Assembly (NCBI GenBank): GCA_944324235.1
Contig: CALUVN010000017.1
Location: 1-41,348 of the forward strand
Length of the DNA stretch: 41,348 bases
Direction: 5' to 3'
Origin: Candidatus Gastranaerophilales bacterium
GTDB lineage: Bacteria > Cyanobacteriota > Vampirovibrionia > Gastranaerophilales > Gastranaerophilaceae
In this document: one piece after another, positions 8,951 to 16,838 of the stretch
Position numbering within the stretch: position 1 is the stretch's first letter
Layout: every line of letters begins with the position of its first letter
Made by a program: the position numbers and the translations under genes
The notes under the pieces: model-generated
Told to the model about the DNA's origin: nothing
What the model saw: the letters and a program-made list of their open reading frames with translations, nothing else
Databases searched by the model: none

Positions 8951-9295
8951 ATGACATATACTGATGAAATGTATGCTGATATGGCTGCTCAGGCTAATGA
9001 AACCGGTAAAATGCTTTATATTGTAAACGGTGAATTAGAAATAAACGAGCCGGATTATTACATTTGTACGGAAGGTACAATCGAAACTGACGGAACATTA
9101 AATCCTGATTTCGGCAAAATCAGTAAAGAAGATAAGATAGCCAAAATTCAGGAAGAATTGTTTTTGCTTGACCAAAAACGAATAAGAGCAGTATGCGAGC
9201 CTGAGCTTAAAGATGCTCAAGAAGGTCAGACATGGCTTGAATATTATAATTTCAAGGTGTTTGAACTCCGTGAGCAGCTTGCACAATTGCAATAA
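8951..9295 (+). CDS. Small protein paired with tail-fibre gene
   Basis: This 114-residue acidic protein begins 20 bases after the fibre-like gene with a clean AAGGA site. The N-terminal half alternates short strands with acidic turns (MLYIVNGELEINEP, YYICTEG). The C-terminal half is a predicted helix with EELFLLDQKRIRAVCEPEL and WLEYYNFKVFELREQLAQL. Small genes directly behind fibre genes often encode fibre assembly chaperones, and the strand-then-coiled-coil layout fits that role. I cannot recognise a named family, so the chaperone idea is positional inference. A strong terminator follows at once. Confidence 0.6.
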   Translation: MTYTDEMYADMAAQANETGKMLYIVNGELEINEPDYYICTEGTIETDGTLNPDFGKISKEDKIAKIQEELFLLDQKRIRAVCEPELKDAQEGQTWLEYYNFKVFELREQLAQLQ

Positions 9296-9302
9296 TTTTT
9301 CT

Positions 9303-9330
9303 GACCGGCACATTCGCCGGTCTTTTTTTT
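9303..9330 (+). terminator. Rho-independent terminator after tail-fibre pair
   Basis: GACCGGC at 9303-9309 pairs perfectly with GCCGGTC at 9316-9322 around a six-base loop, followed by eight T. It separates the phage-like pair from tyrS. Confidence 0.9.
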
Positions 9331-9342
9331 CTGTTTTTGATA

Positions 9343-9348
9343 TATAAT
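9343..9348 (+). promoter_or_regulatory. Probable -10 element for tyrS
   Basis: A perfect TATAAT lies just past the terminator and 27 bases before the tyrS ATG. No good -35 is visible because the upstream region is the terminator T-tract, so only the -10 is supported. Confidence 0.4.
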
Positions 9349-9374
9349 TAAAACTATAACAGGAGAGAATAGAA

Positions 9375-10598
9375 ATGGTAGATATAAGACAAGAATTTAT
9401 AGATCAGGCAGTAAAATTATCCCGCGGCGCAGAAGTTCTGCCGGGTGGAATTGAAGAGTTGGCAGTGAAATTACAACACGCCCATGATACAAATACTCCG
9501 CTCAGAGTAAAACTTGGAATGGATCCTACAAGACCGGATTTACATCTGGGACACACTGTTGTTATGAGAAAACTCAGAGAGTTTCAAAAGCTCGGACATA
9601 AAGTAGTTCTTATTGTCGGCGGTGCAACGGCTATGATAGGTGACCCTTCCGGAAAATCCGAAACCAGACCGTCTTTGACTAAAGAACAGGTTGAAGAAAA
9701 CGCAAAATCTTATTTTGAGCAAATGTCAAAAGTTGTTGACGTTGATAACGCTGAAGTCGTAAATAATGCCGATTGGCTTCATAAAATGGGATTTACCGAA
9801 CTTTTGAAACTTGCTGCTCAAATTACTGTTGCGCAGATGATGACACGTGACGATTTTGCCAAACGTTATGCGGAAGGTCGTCCGATTTCTATTCACGAAT
9901 TTTTCTACCCGCTGATGCAGGCATATGATTCTCACGTGATTGATGCAGATATCGAACTCGGCGGAACTGACCAGAGATTTAACACTCTTCTGGGACGTGA
10001 TATTCAGGCGGCTTACGGTAAAAAATACCCGCAGATGGTTATGTTGCTGCCGTTAATCGAAGGTACAGACGGACTTGTTAAGATGTCCAAAACTTATCCT
10101 GAACACTGTATTTCACTTACTGACAGCGCAAAAGATATGTTCGGCAAATTAATGAGTATTCCTGATACTTTGATTGTGAAATACTTTACTTTGCTTACGG
10201 ATGTTTCAGATGCTGAATTGAAGGACATTGAAGAAAAACTTAAAGATGCATCTGTAAACCCTCGTGATATCAAGCTTAAACTTGCATATACAATTACGGA
10301 AGAATATCACGGCAAAGACGGGGCTGATATGGCTCAGGCTGATTTTATCAATGTTGTTTCAAACAAAGGTATCCCTGACGATATTCCTGAAGTTAAGGTT
10401 GAGCAGGGCAAGGGGATTCTTGATTTGCTTGTCGAACTCGGTTTTGTTGCAAGTAAAGGTGAAGCAAAACGCTTAATTCAGGGCGGAGGTGTAAAAATTG
10501 ACGGCGAAAAAATTGCCGATATGGCTTATACACTTAACTTTACCGACAGTGTAGTATTGCAGGCAGGTAAACGTAAATTTGCCAAACTAATTAAATAA
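9375..10598 (+). CDS. tyrS: Tyrosyl-tRNA synthetase
   Basis: TyrS charges tRNA-Tyr with tyrosine. The 407-residue class I synthetase has its HIGH-type motif as HLGH at residues 57-60 and its KMSKS-type motif as KMSKT at 236-240. The tyrosine-site sequence IELGGTDQRFN is present, as is a C-terminal S4 RNA-binding domain (about 345-407, SKGEAKRLIQGGGVKI). Sequence style and motif spacing fit the TyrZ-like subgroup. AGGAGAG precedes the ATG by about seven bases. cysE follows after 11 bases, so the two are likely co-transcribed. No T-box leader is visible; the upstream gap is too short for one. Confidence 0.97.
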   Translation: MVDIRQEFIDQAVKLSRGAEVLPGGIEELAVKLQHAHDTNTPLRVKLGMDPTRPDLHLGHTVVMRKLREFQKLGHKVVLIVGGATAMIGDPSGKSETRPSLTKEQVEENAKSYFEQMSKVVDVDNAEVVNNADWLHKMGFTELLKLAAQITVAQMMTRDDFAKRYAEGRPISIHEFFYPLMQAYDSHVIDADIELGGTDQRFNTLLGRDIQAAYGKKYPQMVMLLPLIEGTDGLVKMSKTYPEHCISLTDSAKDMFGKLMSIPDTLIVKYFTLLTDVSDAELKDIEEKLKDASVNPRDIKLKLAYTITEEYHGKDGADMAQADFINVVSNKGIPDDIPEVKVEQGKGILDLLVELGFVASKGEAKRLIQGGGVKIDGEKIADMAYTLNFTDSVVLQAGKRKFAKLIK

Positions 10599-10609
10599 GG
10601 CATTGATAA

Positions 10610-11260
10610 ATGTTTAAAATCTTAAAACGCGGAATTACAAAAGTTAAAGAGGACATAAAGGTTATTTATGACAAAGACCCTGCTGCTAACAATATACTTG
10701 AAGTAATTCTGTGTTATCCGGGACTTCATGCTCTTATTGCATACCGCTTTGCTCATCGTCTGTACAAGTGGCATATACCGCTTATTCCCCGCATAATATC
10801 TTATATTACAAGAATTATAACGGGGATAGAAATTCACCCTGCGGCGCGTATTGGCAGAAGATTTTTTATTGACCACGGCGAAGGGGTGGTAATCGGTGCT
10901 ACTACAATTATTGGTGACGATGTGTTGATTTATCAGCAGGTTACTCTCGGCGGCACAGGGAAAGAACACGGCAAGCGCCACCCTACTTTAGGAAATAACG
11001 TTATTGTCGGGGCAGGGGCAAAAGTTCTCGGTAATATTACTATCGGAGATTATGTACGAATAGGTGCGGGTTCGGTTGTAGTGGATGATGTACCTGAACA
11101 TTCTACGGTTGTCGGAGTTCCGGGAAGGGTTGTCCACCGTAAAATTGTTGATAAAAATGGTGTTTTGATGCATAACAGAATTCCAGACCCTGTAAAATGT
11201 GAACTTAATCGTTTAAAATACGAGGTTCAGGAATTAAAAGAAAAATTTGAATCAAAATAA
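10610..11260 (+). CDS. cysE: Serine O-acetyltransferase
   Basis: CysE acetylates L-serine with acetyl-CoA to give O-acetylserine, the precursor condensed with sulfide to make cysteine. The 216-residue protein has an N-terminal helical domain (to about 75). A left-handed parallel beta-helix of hexapeptide repeats follows, including IEIHPAARIGRRFFIDHGEGVVIG, VTLGGTGKEHGKRHPTLG and VRIGAGSVVVDDVPEHSTVVGVPGRVV. The His of IDHG is the expected catalytic base. A C-terminal helix (residues 190-216) follows the helix cap. It is the short form without the long N-terminal extension. Placement directly after tyrS suggests a shared transcript. Confidence 0.95.
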   Translation: MFKILKRGITKVKEDIKVIYDKDPAANNILEVILCYPGLHALIAYRFAHRLYKWHIPLIPRIISYITRIITGIEIHPAARIGRRFFIDHGEGVVIGATTIIGDDVLIYQQVTLGGTGKEHGKRHPTLGNNVIVGAGAKVLGNITIGDYVRIGAGSVVVDDVPEHSTVVGVPGRVVHRKIVDKNGVLMHNRIPDPVKCELNRLKYEVQELKEKFESK

Positions 11261-11307
11261 ATTTTTGGATACAGGCAAAATAATTTTTGTTTTGATTTTA
11301 ATTTGAT

Positions 11308-12732
11308 ATGCGAATTTCACCTTTAAATTTACATACTATTTCATATAAAAATTCTTCTATTTCGTCTGCGAATGTAAAAAGTACTGATGCCAAGATAAAT
11401 TCTGATTATGTACCGGTATTTTATGGTGTATTACTTTCAAATAGTTTAAAGGTTGGCGATAAACAAAAAATAGAAAATTTAATAGATGATTATGCAGTAG
11501 ACAATCACAATATAAAACTATTAGGTAAAGGAACTTGCGGCACTGCATATAAAATTAATTTTCCTAATCAAACACCATTTGTTATAAAAGTTCTATCAGA
11601 TGATGCTGTGACAAACTATGGTGGTGGTAATTTAAAAAAAGAGGCTGAAATCTTGCGTCAAATTCCGAATGATTGTAAAAGAACTCAGCAGCTTATTGAT
11701 TATTTTGAAACAGACAAGAGAGAGTATTTAGTAAGTTCTTTAATTAAAGGCGAGCCGCTTTCAAAGTTAAAAACGCTAAACAAATCACAGCTTAATAATA
11801 TTACAGATGAACTTTTTAAATACGATAGATATGGATTGATGTTCTATGATTTAAATCCTAATAATATTTTTGTTGATGGTAATAATGTCGGGTTTATTGA
11901 TTTTGAATTTGTAGAAAATAAAGCTCCTAGAAAATACAATTTTGAAAGTTTAAATGATGCACATCATATTAGTAGAAATTTGTATTTTCCACAAAAATCT
12001 AATATAAATTCTTTTGAAAATCGCAGTCTTGGTGGAATTCTTTTGGGGCTTAATGAAAATCAAGGTAATAAATTAGTAAAAGATTATTTAAAAAGTTTGT
12101 CCAAGTATCATTTTAAAATGTCAGAGTTTTTAGGCAATGGTTCTGCAAAAATTTCTCCTAAAGCGATTGAATATGAAAAAACACTTGCGAAACTTTTTGA
12201 GGAACCTTCTGATGAGATTGTTGAAATTGAAAAAAATCTTATAGAATTGCGATATATCACCCTTAATTATCATTTGTATATTCATCGAAAAAATGCAGGT
12301 AAACTTCTTTCAGGTGATGAAGAAATGTATGGAGATTTCGATAAATATATTGAAAAAATGCAACATAAAACTCTGAAAACTTTACAAAAAATAGAAGAGT
12401 TTTCAAATAAAAATGATGATAAAGATATTAAAAATTATTGCAAAGTAAACCGTATTTTCGTAGAAAATTTTATCAGAAAAAATGCTAATAAAAGTTATTA
12501 TGAAGTACGTAAAAATATTAATGTAACCCAAAATCTTGATTTCGATGTTAGAAATATAATTAGTAATTTTGATAATTATAATCAGAACGATTTAGAAAAA
12601 ATATTGACGGCCTTTTATGTTAAATCAAATCGGATTAAAGAAAGATATAGGGAGTCAGAAAATATAAATGAATTTTGTAATAATATGGAATTTATTTTAG
12701 AAAATACAACCTCTTTTTTAAATGAAATTTAA
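11308..12732 (+). CDS. Divergent protein kinase-like protein
   Basis: This 474-residue AT-rich protein carries a recognisable kinase fold in residues 65-205. A Gly-rich loop GKGTCGT is at 73-79 and an ATP-lysine at K94 (FVIKVL), with an acidic helix EAE near 112-114. The catalytic loop is DLNPNN, with D181 and N186 spaced as in HRDxxxxN, and the metal Asp is D198 in DFE, where canonical kinases have DFG. HRD is replaced by FYD. The C-terminal ~270 residues are Lys/Asn-rich helices of no known family. There is no signal peptide and no clear ribosome site. It could phosphorylate a protein or a small molecule (aminoglycoside- or RIO-like kinases share this minimal motif set). The gene ends five bases from the converging next gene. 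Confidence 0.7.
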   Translation: MRISPLNLHTISYKNSSISSANVKSTDAKINSDYVPVFYGVLLSNSLKVGDKQKIENLIDDYAVDNHNIKLLGKGTCGTAYKINFPNQTPFVIKVLSDDAVTNYGGGNLKKEAEILRQIPNDCKRTQQLIDYFETDKREYLVSSLIKGEPLSKLKTLNKSQLNNITDELFKYDRYGLMFYDLNPNNIFVDGNNVGFIDFEFVENKAPRKYNFESLNDAHHISRNLYFPQKSNINSFENRSLGGILLGLNENQGNKLVKDYLKSLSKYHFKMSEFLGNGSAKISPKAIEYEKTLAKLFEEPSDEIVEIEKNLIELRYITLNYHLYIHRKNAGKLLSGDEEMYGDFDKYIEKMQHKTLKTLQKIEEFSNKNDDKDIKNYCKVNRIFVENFIRKNANKSYYEVRKNINVTQNLDFDVRNIISNFDNYNQNDLEKILTAFYVKSNRIKERYRESENINEFCNNMEFILENTTSFLNEI

Positions 12733-12736
12733 TTTT

Positions 12737-13924
12737 TTAAAATTCGGTTAATGGGGTATTATAGTAATTATTTTTTATTATGAAATCTGCAAGACTCATT
12801 TTTTCGCATTTTCCATTTATTGCGTCAGCCATTTGTTGGTTATATTTTTTGCTTATTGGATTTGCGGAACCTATTAATAATTTGGATTGTCCAATAAAAC
12901 TCATGTCATCTACATCTATAAATTGAGGGACTTGTGTGCATAATTTTAATTCTTGATTAATTCTTTTTGCAGCTTCTTTTGGGGTCTTGGCTTCTTGTAT
13001 TATAGCCATAATTTTTTTTGTATTAAAATCAATCGGATAATTATTTTTTTGAGAAAATTCTTCCAAATATTTTAAGACTTTTATATATTCATCTTTGAAG
13101 TCGAATATTTTTTGTCCATTATTTGTTACAGTCCACTCTCTATTAAAATGTCCTCTATTAAATATTAACTCAAGTAATTGTTCAATTCTGGCATTAGGCG
13201 TAAACGCGTGTACTGCAGAAAATAATCCCTTTTGTTTTAGGAAATTTAAAAATTCAGGCTCTACTATATCATTCCAGCCATAACTTAGACCGCCAATCTG
13301 AGGTTCATATCCGAGTTTTTTAAGTATCTGTTCCCCTACATTATGTGCAGGTTTATTTGTTTCAATTACTTTAACTCCTTTTAAATCTTTAAATTCTTCA
13401 ATGGCTTGTGCTCTTGTTATTTTATATTTTCCTTCAGGTATATTCATATTTTGTCGTACGATTACGGTGCCTTTTGGAATTCTAACACTTCCTTTTGTGA
13501 AAATATCTACTGGAGAGCCGCCTACAATATTTGGAACTTTGTTAAATGGCATAATATAAAAATATTTATGTTTTGACCAGTCGGCGCTTTCATGACCAAT
13601 TACTGGGTGATTCAATGAAAAATGTAAGCTATTTCTTACTCCTTTCGAATTAAATTCACCTGTGATTAAATCTCTTGTTGTTCTTAGCATGTCTTTTTGT
13701 GGAATATTATTATCCATTCTGCATAATGCAAGACCATCTTCCAATATCTCGTTATTTTTGTTTTTTAAAGGATGTTTTTTAGCGAAGCTAAAAAGTCCAT
13801 CAGAATTTATCTCTCCGAAAGCTTTATTTTTATATCGTGCGAGAGCTTTTTGAGATACTTTTCGAATATGATTATTGTGTGAAGTTGTGCTTATTATTTT
13901 TTTTAAAACAGTAAAAAATCCCAT
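12737..13924 (-). CDS. Unknown AT-rich protein, possible effector-like
   Basis: I do not recognise this 395-residue protein. It starts at 13924 with a GGGG-type ribosome site. It is basic at the N-terminus (possible amphipathic helix, residues 1-20) with no cleavable signal. The core (about 80-160) has RTTRDLI, RNSLHFSLNHPV, a His/Trp stretch and KYFYIMPFN, then strand-like IPKGTVIVRQ. A histidine-rich beta core followed by IPKGT is loosely reminiscent of ADP-ribosyltransferase-like folds, but no catalytic triad is certain. The remainder is helical and Lys/Asn-rich. Convergent, nearly abutting placement with the kinase-like gene and shared AT-richness suggest the two were acquired together. 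Confidence 0.6.
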   Translation of the reverse strand: MGFFTVLKKIISTTSHNNHIRKVSQKALARYKNKAFGEINSDGLFSFAKKHPLKNKNNEILEDGLALCRMDNNIPQKDMLRTTRDLITGEFNSKGVRNSLHFSLNHPVIGHESADWSKHKYFYIMPFNKVPNIVGGSPVDIFTKGSVRIPKGTVIVRQNMNIPEGKYKITRAQAIEEFKDLKGVKVIETNKPAHNVGEQILKKLGYEPQIGGLSYGWNDIVEPEFLNFLKQKGLFSAVHAFTPNARIEQLLELIFNRGHFNREWTVTNNGQKIFDFKDEYIKVLKYLEEFSQKNNYPIDFNTKKIMAIIQEAKTPKEAAKRINQELKLCTQVPQFIDVDDMSFIGQSKLLIGSANPISKKYNQQMADAINGKCEKMSLADFIIKNNYYNTPLTEF

Positions 13925-13990
13925 TCTATTTTCCCCGTTATTATATAAAACGTTTTTTATAGAATGGAATTGTTATGTTTTAGTCAAATA

Positions 13991-14956
13991 TTAAAATTTA
14001 ATAAGTACTTTTAAGACATCTCGTTCTTTATTTTTTTCAAAAGCTTCAATTGCGTCATCAATTGGATATGTTGCGGAAATCAGCGGTTTGAGATCGATTT
14101 TGCCTGACTGAAGAAGTCTCAATGCAGGCGGAAATTGTCCGCAGCGAGAGCCAAGTACCGTAATCTCATCAATTACGATTGGTGCAAGATTAAATTCTTT
14201 TGATGCTGCAACCGTGCTTTTCAAAACAAGTACTCCGCGAGGTTTAGTGAGTGCAATTGCGGTCTCAAAACCTGAAACAGAACCCGTTGCCTCAACTACA
14301 ACATCGTATTCTTTTTTTATTTCAAAATCATTCAGAAGTTTTGTCGGTACACCCTGAGCTTTTGCAATATCAAGTTTATTTTGATGTTTGCCGACTAAAG
14401 TAACATTCACGTTCAGTGCTTTCAGTGCAAGAGCTGTTATAAGTCCGAGTTTTCCATCACCCAGTACAACAACTTTATCCATAGGTTTTATATGCAGTTG
14501 TTCCGTAATTTCTATTGCAGCGGCAAGCGGTTCTACAAATACAGCCTGTTCATCTTCGACATTTTCAGGAACTTCAAACAAGACTTCAACAGGCATGGTG
14601 AAATATTCACAAAAAACACCGTCTTTGTGCCAGATACCGAGAGTATGACGATTCGGGCAGTGTCTGTATAGTTTTTGTGCACACCATTCACAATCAGGCT
14701 CTTTGCATCCGTAACTGATTTCAGGCACTACTCTTTTACCGACAAGCGATTTATCATCACCATTCACATCTTCAACAATACCAATGGCTTCGTGTCCTAG
14801 AATCCCGTTGTAGCCCATATAGCCCTTTGTAATTTCATAATCAGTATTGCAAATTCCTGCCAGTGTCACCCTTACAAGTGCTTCACCTTTTTTAGGCACA
14901 GGTTTTTCGTAATCTTTTACCAGTTTTAATTCATTATTAAATACTACTGCTTTCAT
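13991..14956 (-). CDS. Zinc-dependent alcohol dehydrogenase (MDR family)
   Basis: This is a medium-chain dehydrogenase/reductase of 321 residues. Catalytic zinc ligands are visible as C36 (GICNTD), H55-E56 (GHE) and probably E142 (VEPLAAA). Structural-zinc cysteines are C84, C89, C92 and C100. The Rossmann glycine motif is GDGKLG (166-171), followed by the substrate-side EATGS. It oxidises or reduces an alcohol/aldehyde or sugar alcohol with NAD(P). The short length and EPLA motif are closer to threonine/sorbitol-type members than to classical ethanol dehydrogenases. Substrate is not predictable. A GGGAG site precedes the ATG. It is a single gene, divergent from the rubrerythrin gene. Confidence 0.88.
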   Translation of the reverse strand: MKAVVFNNELKLVKDYEKPVPKKGEALVRVTLAGICNTDYEITKGYMGYNGILGHEAIGIVEDVNGDDKSLVGKRVVPEISYGCKEPDCEWCAQKLYRHCPNRHTLGIWHKDGVFCEYFTMPVEVLFEVPENVEDEQAVFVEPLAAAIEITEQLHIKPMDKVVVLGDGKLGLITALALKALNVNVTLVGKHQNKLDIAKAQGVPTKLLNDFEIKKEYDVVVEATGSVSGFETAIALTKPRGVLVLKSTVAASKEFNLAPIVIDEITVLGSRCGQFPPALRLLQSGKIDLKPLISATYPIDDAIEAFEKNKERDVLKVLIKF

Positions 14957-15042
14957 AATTTCTCCCTCTTTTACCGTTAAATTTTATCATAAAAATCAAA
15001 CGCCTTATGTAAAGAATTTTAAAAAATGAGAATAATTCCTAC

Positions 15043-15080
15043 TTTACAAATTTAAAATATAATTGTATAATAAATTTGTA
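15043..15080 (+). promoter_or_regulatory. Rubrerythrin promoter with overlapping perfect palindrome
   Basis: TTTACA (15043-15048) and TATAAT (15066-15071) are spaced by exactly 17 bases, a near-consensus sigma-70 promoter. Ten-base perfect inverted arms, TACAAATTTA (15045-15054) and TAAATTTGTA (15071-15080), start within the -35 and end just past the -10. A repressor bound there would block RNA polymerase; a peroxide or redox regulator is the obvious guess given the downstream gene. Confidence 0.7.
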
Positions 15081-15103
15081 CTTGAAAAGAAAGGTGGTTA
15101 AGA

Positions 15104-15643
15104 ATGGCAAAATATGTATGCACAGTATGCGGCTGGTCAACAGAAGCAGATAAAGCTCCTGATAAATGTCCTTTATGCGGAGCAACAACATTTAAAGAAG
15201 TAGGCGGCGGAGCAAAAGTTTACGCTTGTGAACATAAAGTAGGCGACGGCAAAGTTGAAGATGCTGAAATCATGGAAGGATTGAGAGCACACTTCAGCGG
15301 CGAATGTACAGAAGTAGGTATGTACCTTGCTATGTCAAGAGTTGCTGAAAGAGAAGGCTATCCTGAAATTGCAGAAGCTTACAAGAGATATGCATTTGAA
15401 GAAGCTGAACACGCTGCAAAATTCGCTGAACTTCTCGGTGAAGTTGTTACAGATTCTACAAAGAAAAACCTTGAACTCCGTGCTGAAGCTGAACACGGTG
15501 CTTGCGAAGGCAAACTTGCTATCGCTGCCCGCGCTAAACAGTTAGGCTACGATGCTATTCACGATACAGTTCATGAAATGGCTAAGGATGAAGCCCGTCA
15601 CGGTAAAGGTTTTGACGGACTTTTGAAAAGATATTTTTCATAG
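15104..15643 (+). CDS. Reverse rubrerythrin (rubredoxin-ferritin-like peroxidase)
   Basis: Reverse rubrerythrins reduce hydrogen peroxide, and often oxygen, in anaerobes using electrons from NADH oxidoreductases. The 179-residue protein carries its rubredoxin domain first (C6-x-x-C9 and C22-x-x-C25, residues 1-40) and the ferritin-like diiron four-helix domain second. The iron-ligand patterns there are [21 protein letters not shown] and DEARHGK. Classical rubrerythrin has the opposite domain order, hence the name. GC content and codon use are higher than the surroundings, consistent with strong expression. GGTGG precedes the ATG; a strong promoter and terminator bracket it as a monocistronic unit. 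It is probably an oxidative-stress protein for an anaerobe exposed to transient oxygen. Confidence 0.95.
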   Translation: MAKYVCTVCGWSTEADKAPDKCPLCGATTFKEVGGGAKVYACEHKVGDGKVEDAEIMEGLRAHFSGECTEVGMYLAMSRVAEREGYPEIAEAYKRYAFEEAEHAAKFAELLGEVVTDSTKKNLELRAEAEHGACEGKLAIAARAKQLGYDAIHDTVHEMAKDEARHGKGFDGLLKRYFS

Positions 15644-15665
15644 TTTGAAATGAATTGATATTCAT

Positions 15666-15705
15666 AATAACGCCTTCCATTAAAGTGGAGGGCGTTATTT
15701 TTTTT
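15666..15705 (+). terminator. Rho-independent terminator after rubrerythrin
   Basis: A 14-bp stem (15666-15679 with 15686-15699, one G-T wobble) with a six-base loop is followed by a run of T. It is one of the strongest terminators in the window, fitting a highly expressed single gene. Confidence 0.95.
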
Positions 15706-15827
15706 ATTAATATATATAGCGTTACAATTTTTTACATCATAAAGCGGCGGTTTGTTCTTTTAAATCTGCTTTTTTTGTCATAATATAAAAACATAGTTTA
15801 AATTTTGACAGAAGGGGATATAAGAAG

Positions 15828-16781
15828 ATGAAAAAAAACAGAATAGGAATTGATGTAGGCGGTACAAATGTAAAGATAGCACTTGTGAATGACAGCGGTA
15901 AAATTATCTACTCAAATTCAGTTCCGACCCGTGCGGAAATGGGGTATGAATATACCGTAAACAATATTAAACAGGCAATATACGATTTGCTTAAAGAAAC
16001 AAAACTTGAAGCAAAAGAAATTGAAGGTATCGGTTTCGGATTTCCGGGACAGGTCGATTACAAGTCCGGTGTTGTCAGATTGGCCCCGAATATTCCGGGC
16101 TGGGTTGATGTTCCTATTGCAAAAATGATTGAAGATGAATTTCATATTCCGACACGTGTTGATAACGACGTAAGATGCGCTGCTCTTGGTGAATTAAAAT
16201 ACGGAGCAGGAAAAGGATGCGAAAACCTGATTTGTATTACAGTCGGAACAGGTATCGGTTCAGGGCTTATTGTAAACGGTAAATTAGTCAGAGGTGCATC
16301 TAATGCTGCAGGCGAAATCGGTCACATTAAACTTCAAATTCATGACGGCCCTATTTGCGGATGCGGAGACACCGGATGTATGGAAGCTTTTGCCTCAGGT
16401 CCTGCGATTGTTGCAATGGCTGAAGAATACATACTTGGCGGAAAATCAACAAAATACAGAGAAATGGCAAACGGCGGAGATATAACACCGTTTATCGTTG
16501 CAGAGGCTGCAAAAGCCGGAGACCCTGTTGCGAGAAGAATTTTCTCAAGAATAGGCGAGTACATCGGTATCGGTATGGCAAGTGTTGTTAACCTGCTTAA
16601 CCCTGAAAAAATCATTATTGGCGGCGGTGTTGCCGACGCAGGCGATATTTTGCTTGACCCTCTTAAAGATACACTGAAAAAACGCGCTATGAAAATTGCA
16701 GGCGAAACTGTGGAAGTTGTTCCGGCTCAACTCGGTAATACTGCTGGTGTTATCGGTGCCAGTCTGCTTATTGAAAGCTAA
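15828..16781 (+). CDS. ROK-family sugar kinase (glucokinase type)
   Basis: This 317-residue protein phosphorylates a hexose, most likely glucose, with ATP. The N-terminal phosphate motif is DVGGTNVK (9-16). The catalytic Asp is D114 (DNDVRCAALGE). The ROK zinc signature is formed by H166 (GEIGHI), C177, C179 and C184 in CGCGDTGCMEA. The sugar-site NIPGW and the C-terminal IIIGGGV are also present. A GAAGG-rich ribosome site precedes the ATG. It is a single-gene unit with its own terminator. N-acetylmannosamine or fructose kinase activities occur in the same family, so the substrate is not certain. Confidence 0.92.
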   Translation: MKKNRIGIDVGGTNVKIALVNDSGKIIYSNSVPTRAEMGYEYTVNNIKQAIYDLLKETKLEAKEIEGIGFGFPGQVDYKSGVVRLAPNIPGWVDVPIAKMIEDEFHIPTRVDNDVRCAALGELKYGAGKGCENLICITVGTGIGSGLIVNGKLVRGASNAAGEIGHIKLQIHDGPICGCGDTGCMEAFASGPAIVAMAEEYILGGKSTKYREMANGGDITPFIVAEAAKAGDPVARRIFSRIGEYIGIGMASVVNLLNPEKIIIGGGVADAGDILLDPLKDTLKKRAMKIAGETVEVVPAQLGNTAGVIGASLLIES

Positions 16782-16802
16782 TTATTCAGCTGAGAATTTT
16801 AT

Positions 16803-16838
16803 AAAAAATCCCCGCATATTTTGTGCGGGGATTTTTTT
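16803..16838. terminator. Bidirectional terminator between ROK kinase and glutamate-cysteine ligase
   Basis: A perfect 14-bp stem (16803-16816 with 16824-16837) has a CCCCGC core, a seven-base loop, and A/T tracts on both sides, so it can stop transcripts from either direction. Its right arm reaches the last base of the converging gene's stop codon. Confidence 0.92.

Noticed and set aside
8160-9330. Complete prophage
   Set aside because: Only two fibre-type genes are present, bounded by a promoter and terminator between ordinary chromosomal genes, with no integrase, attachment repeats or structural genes.
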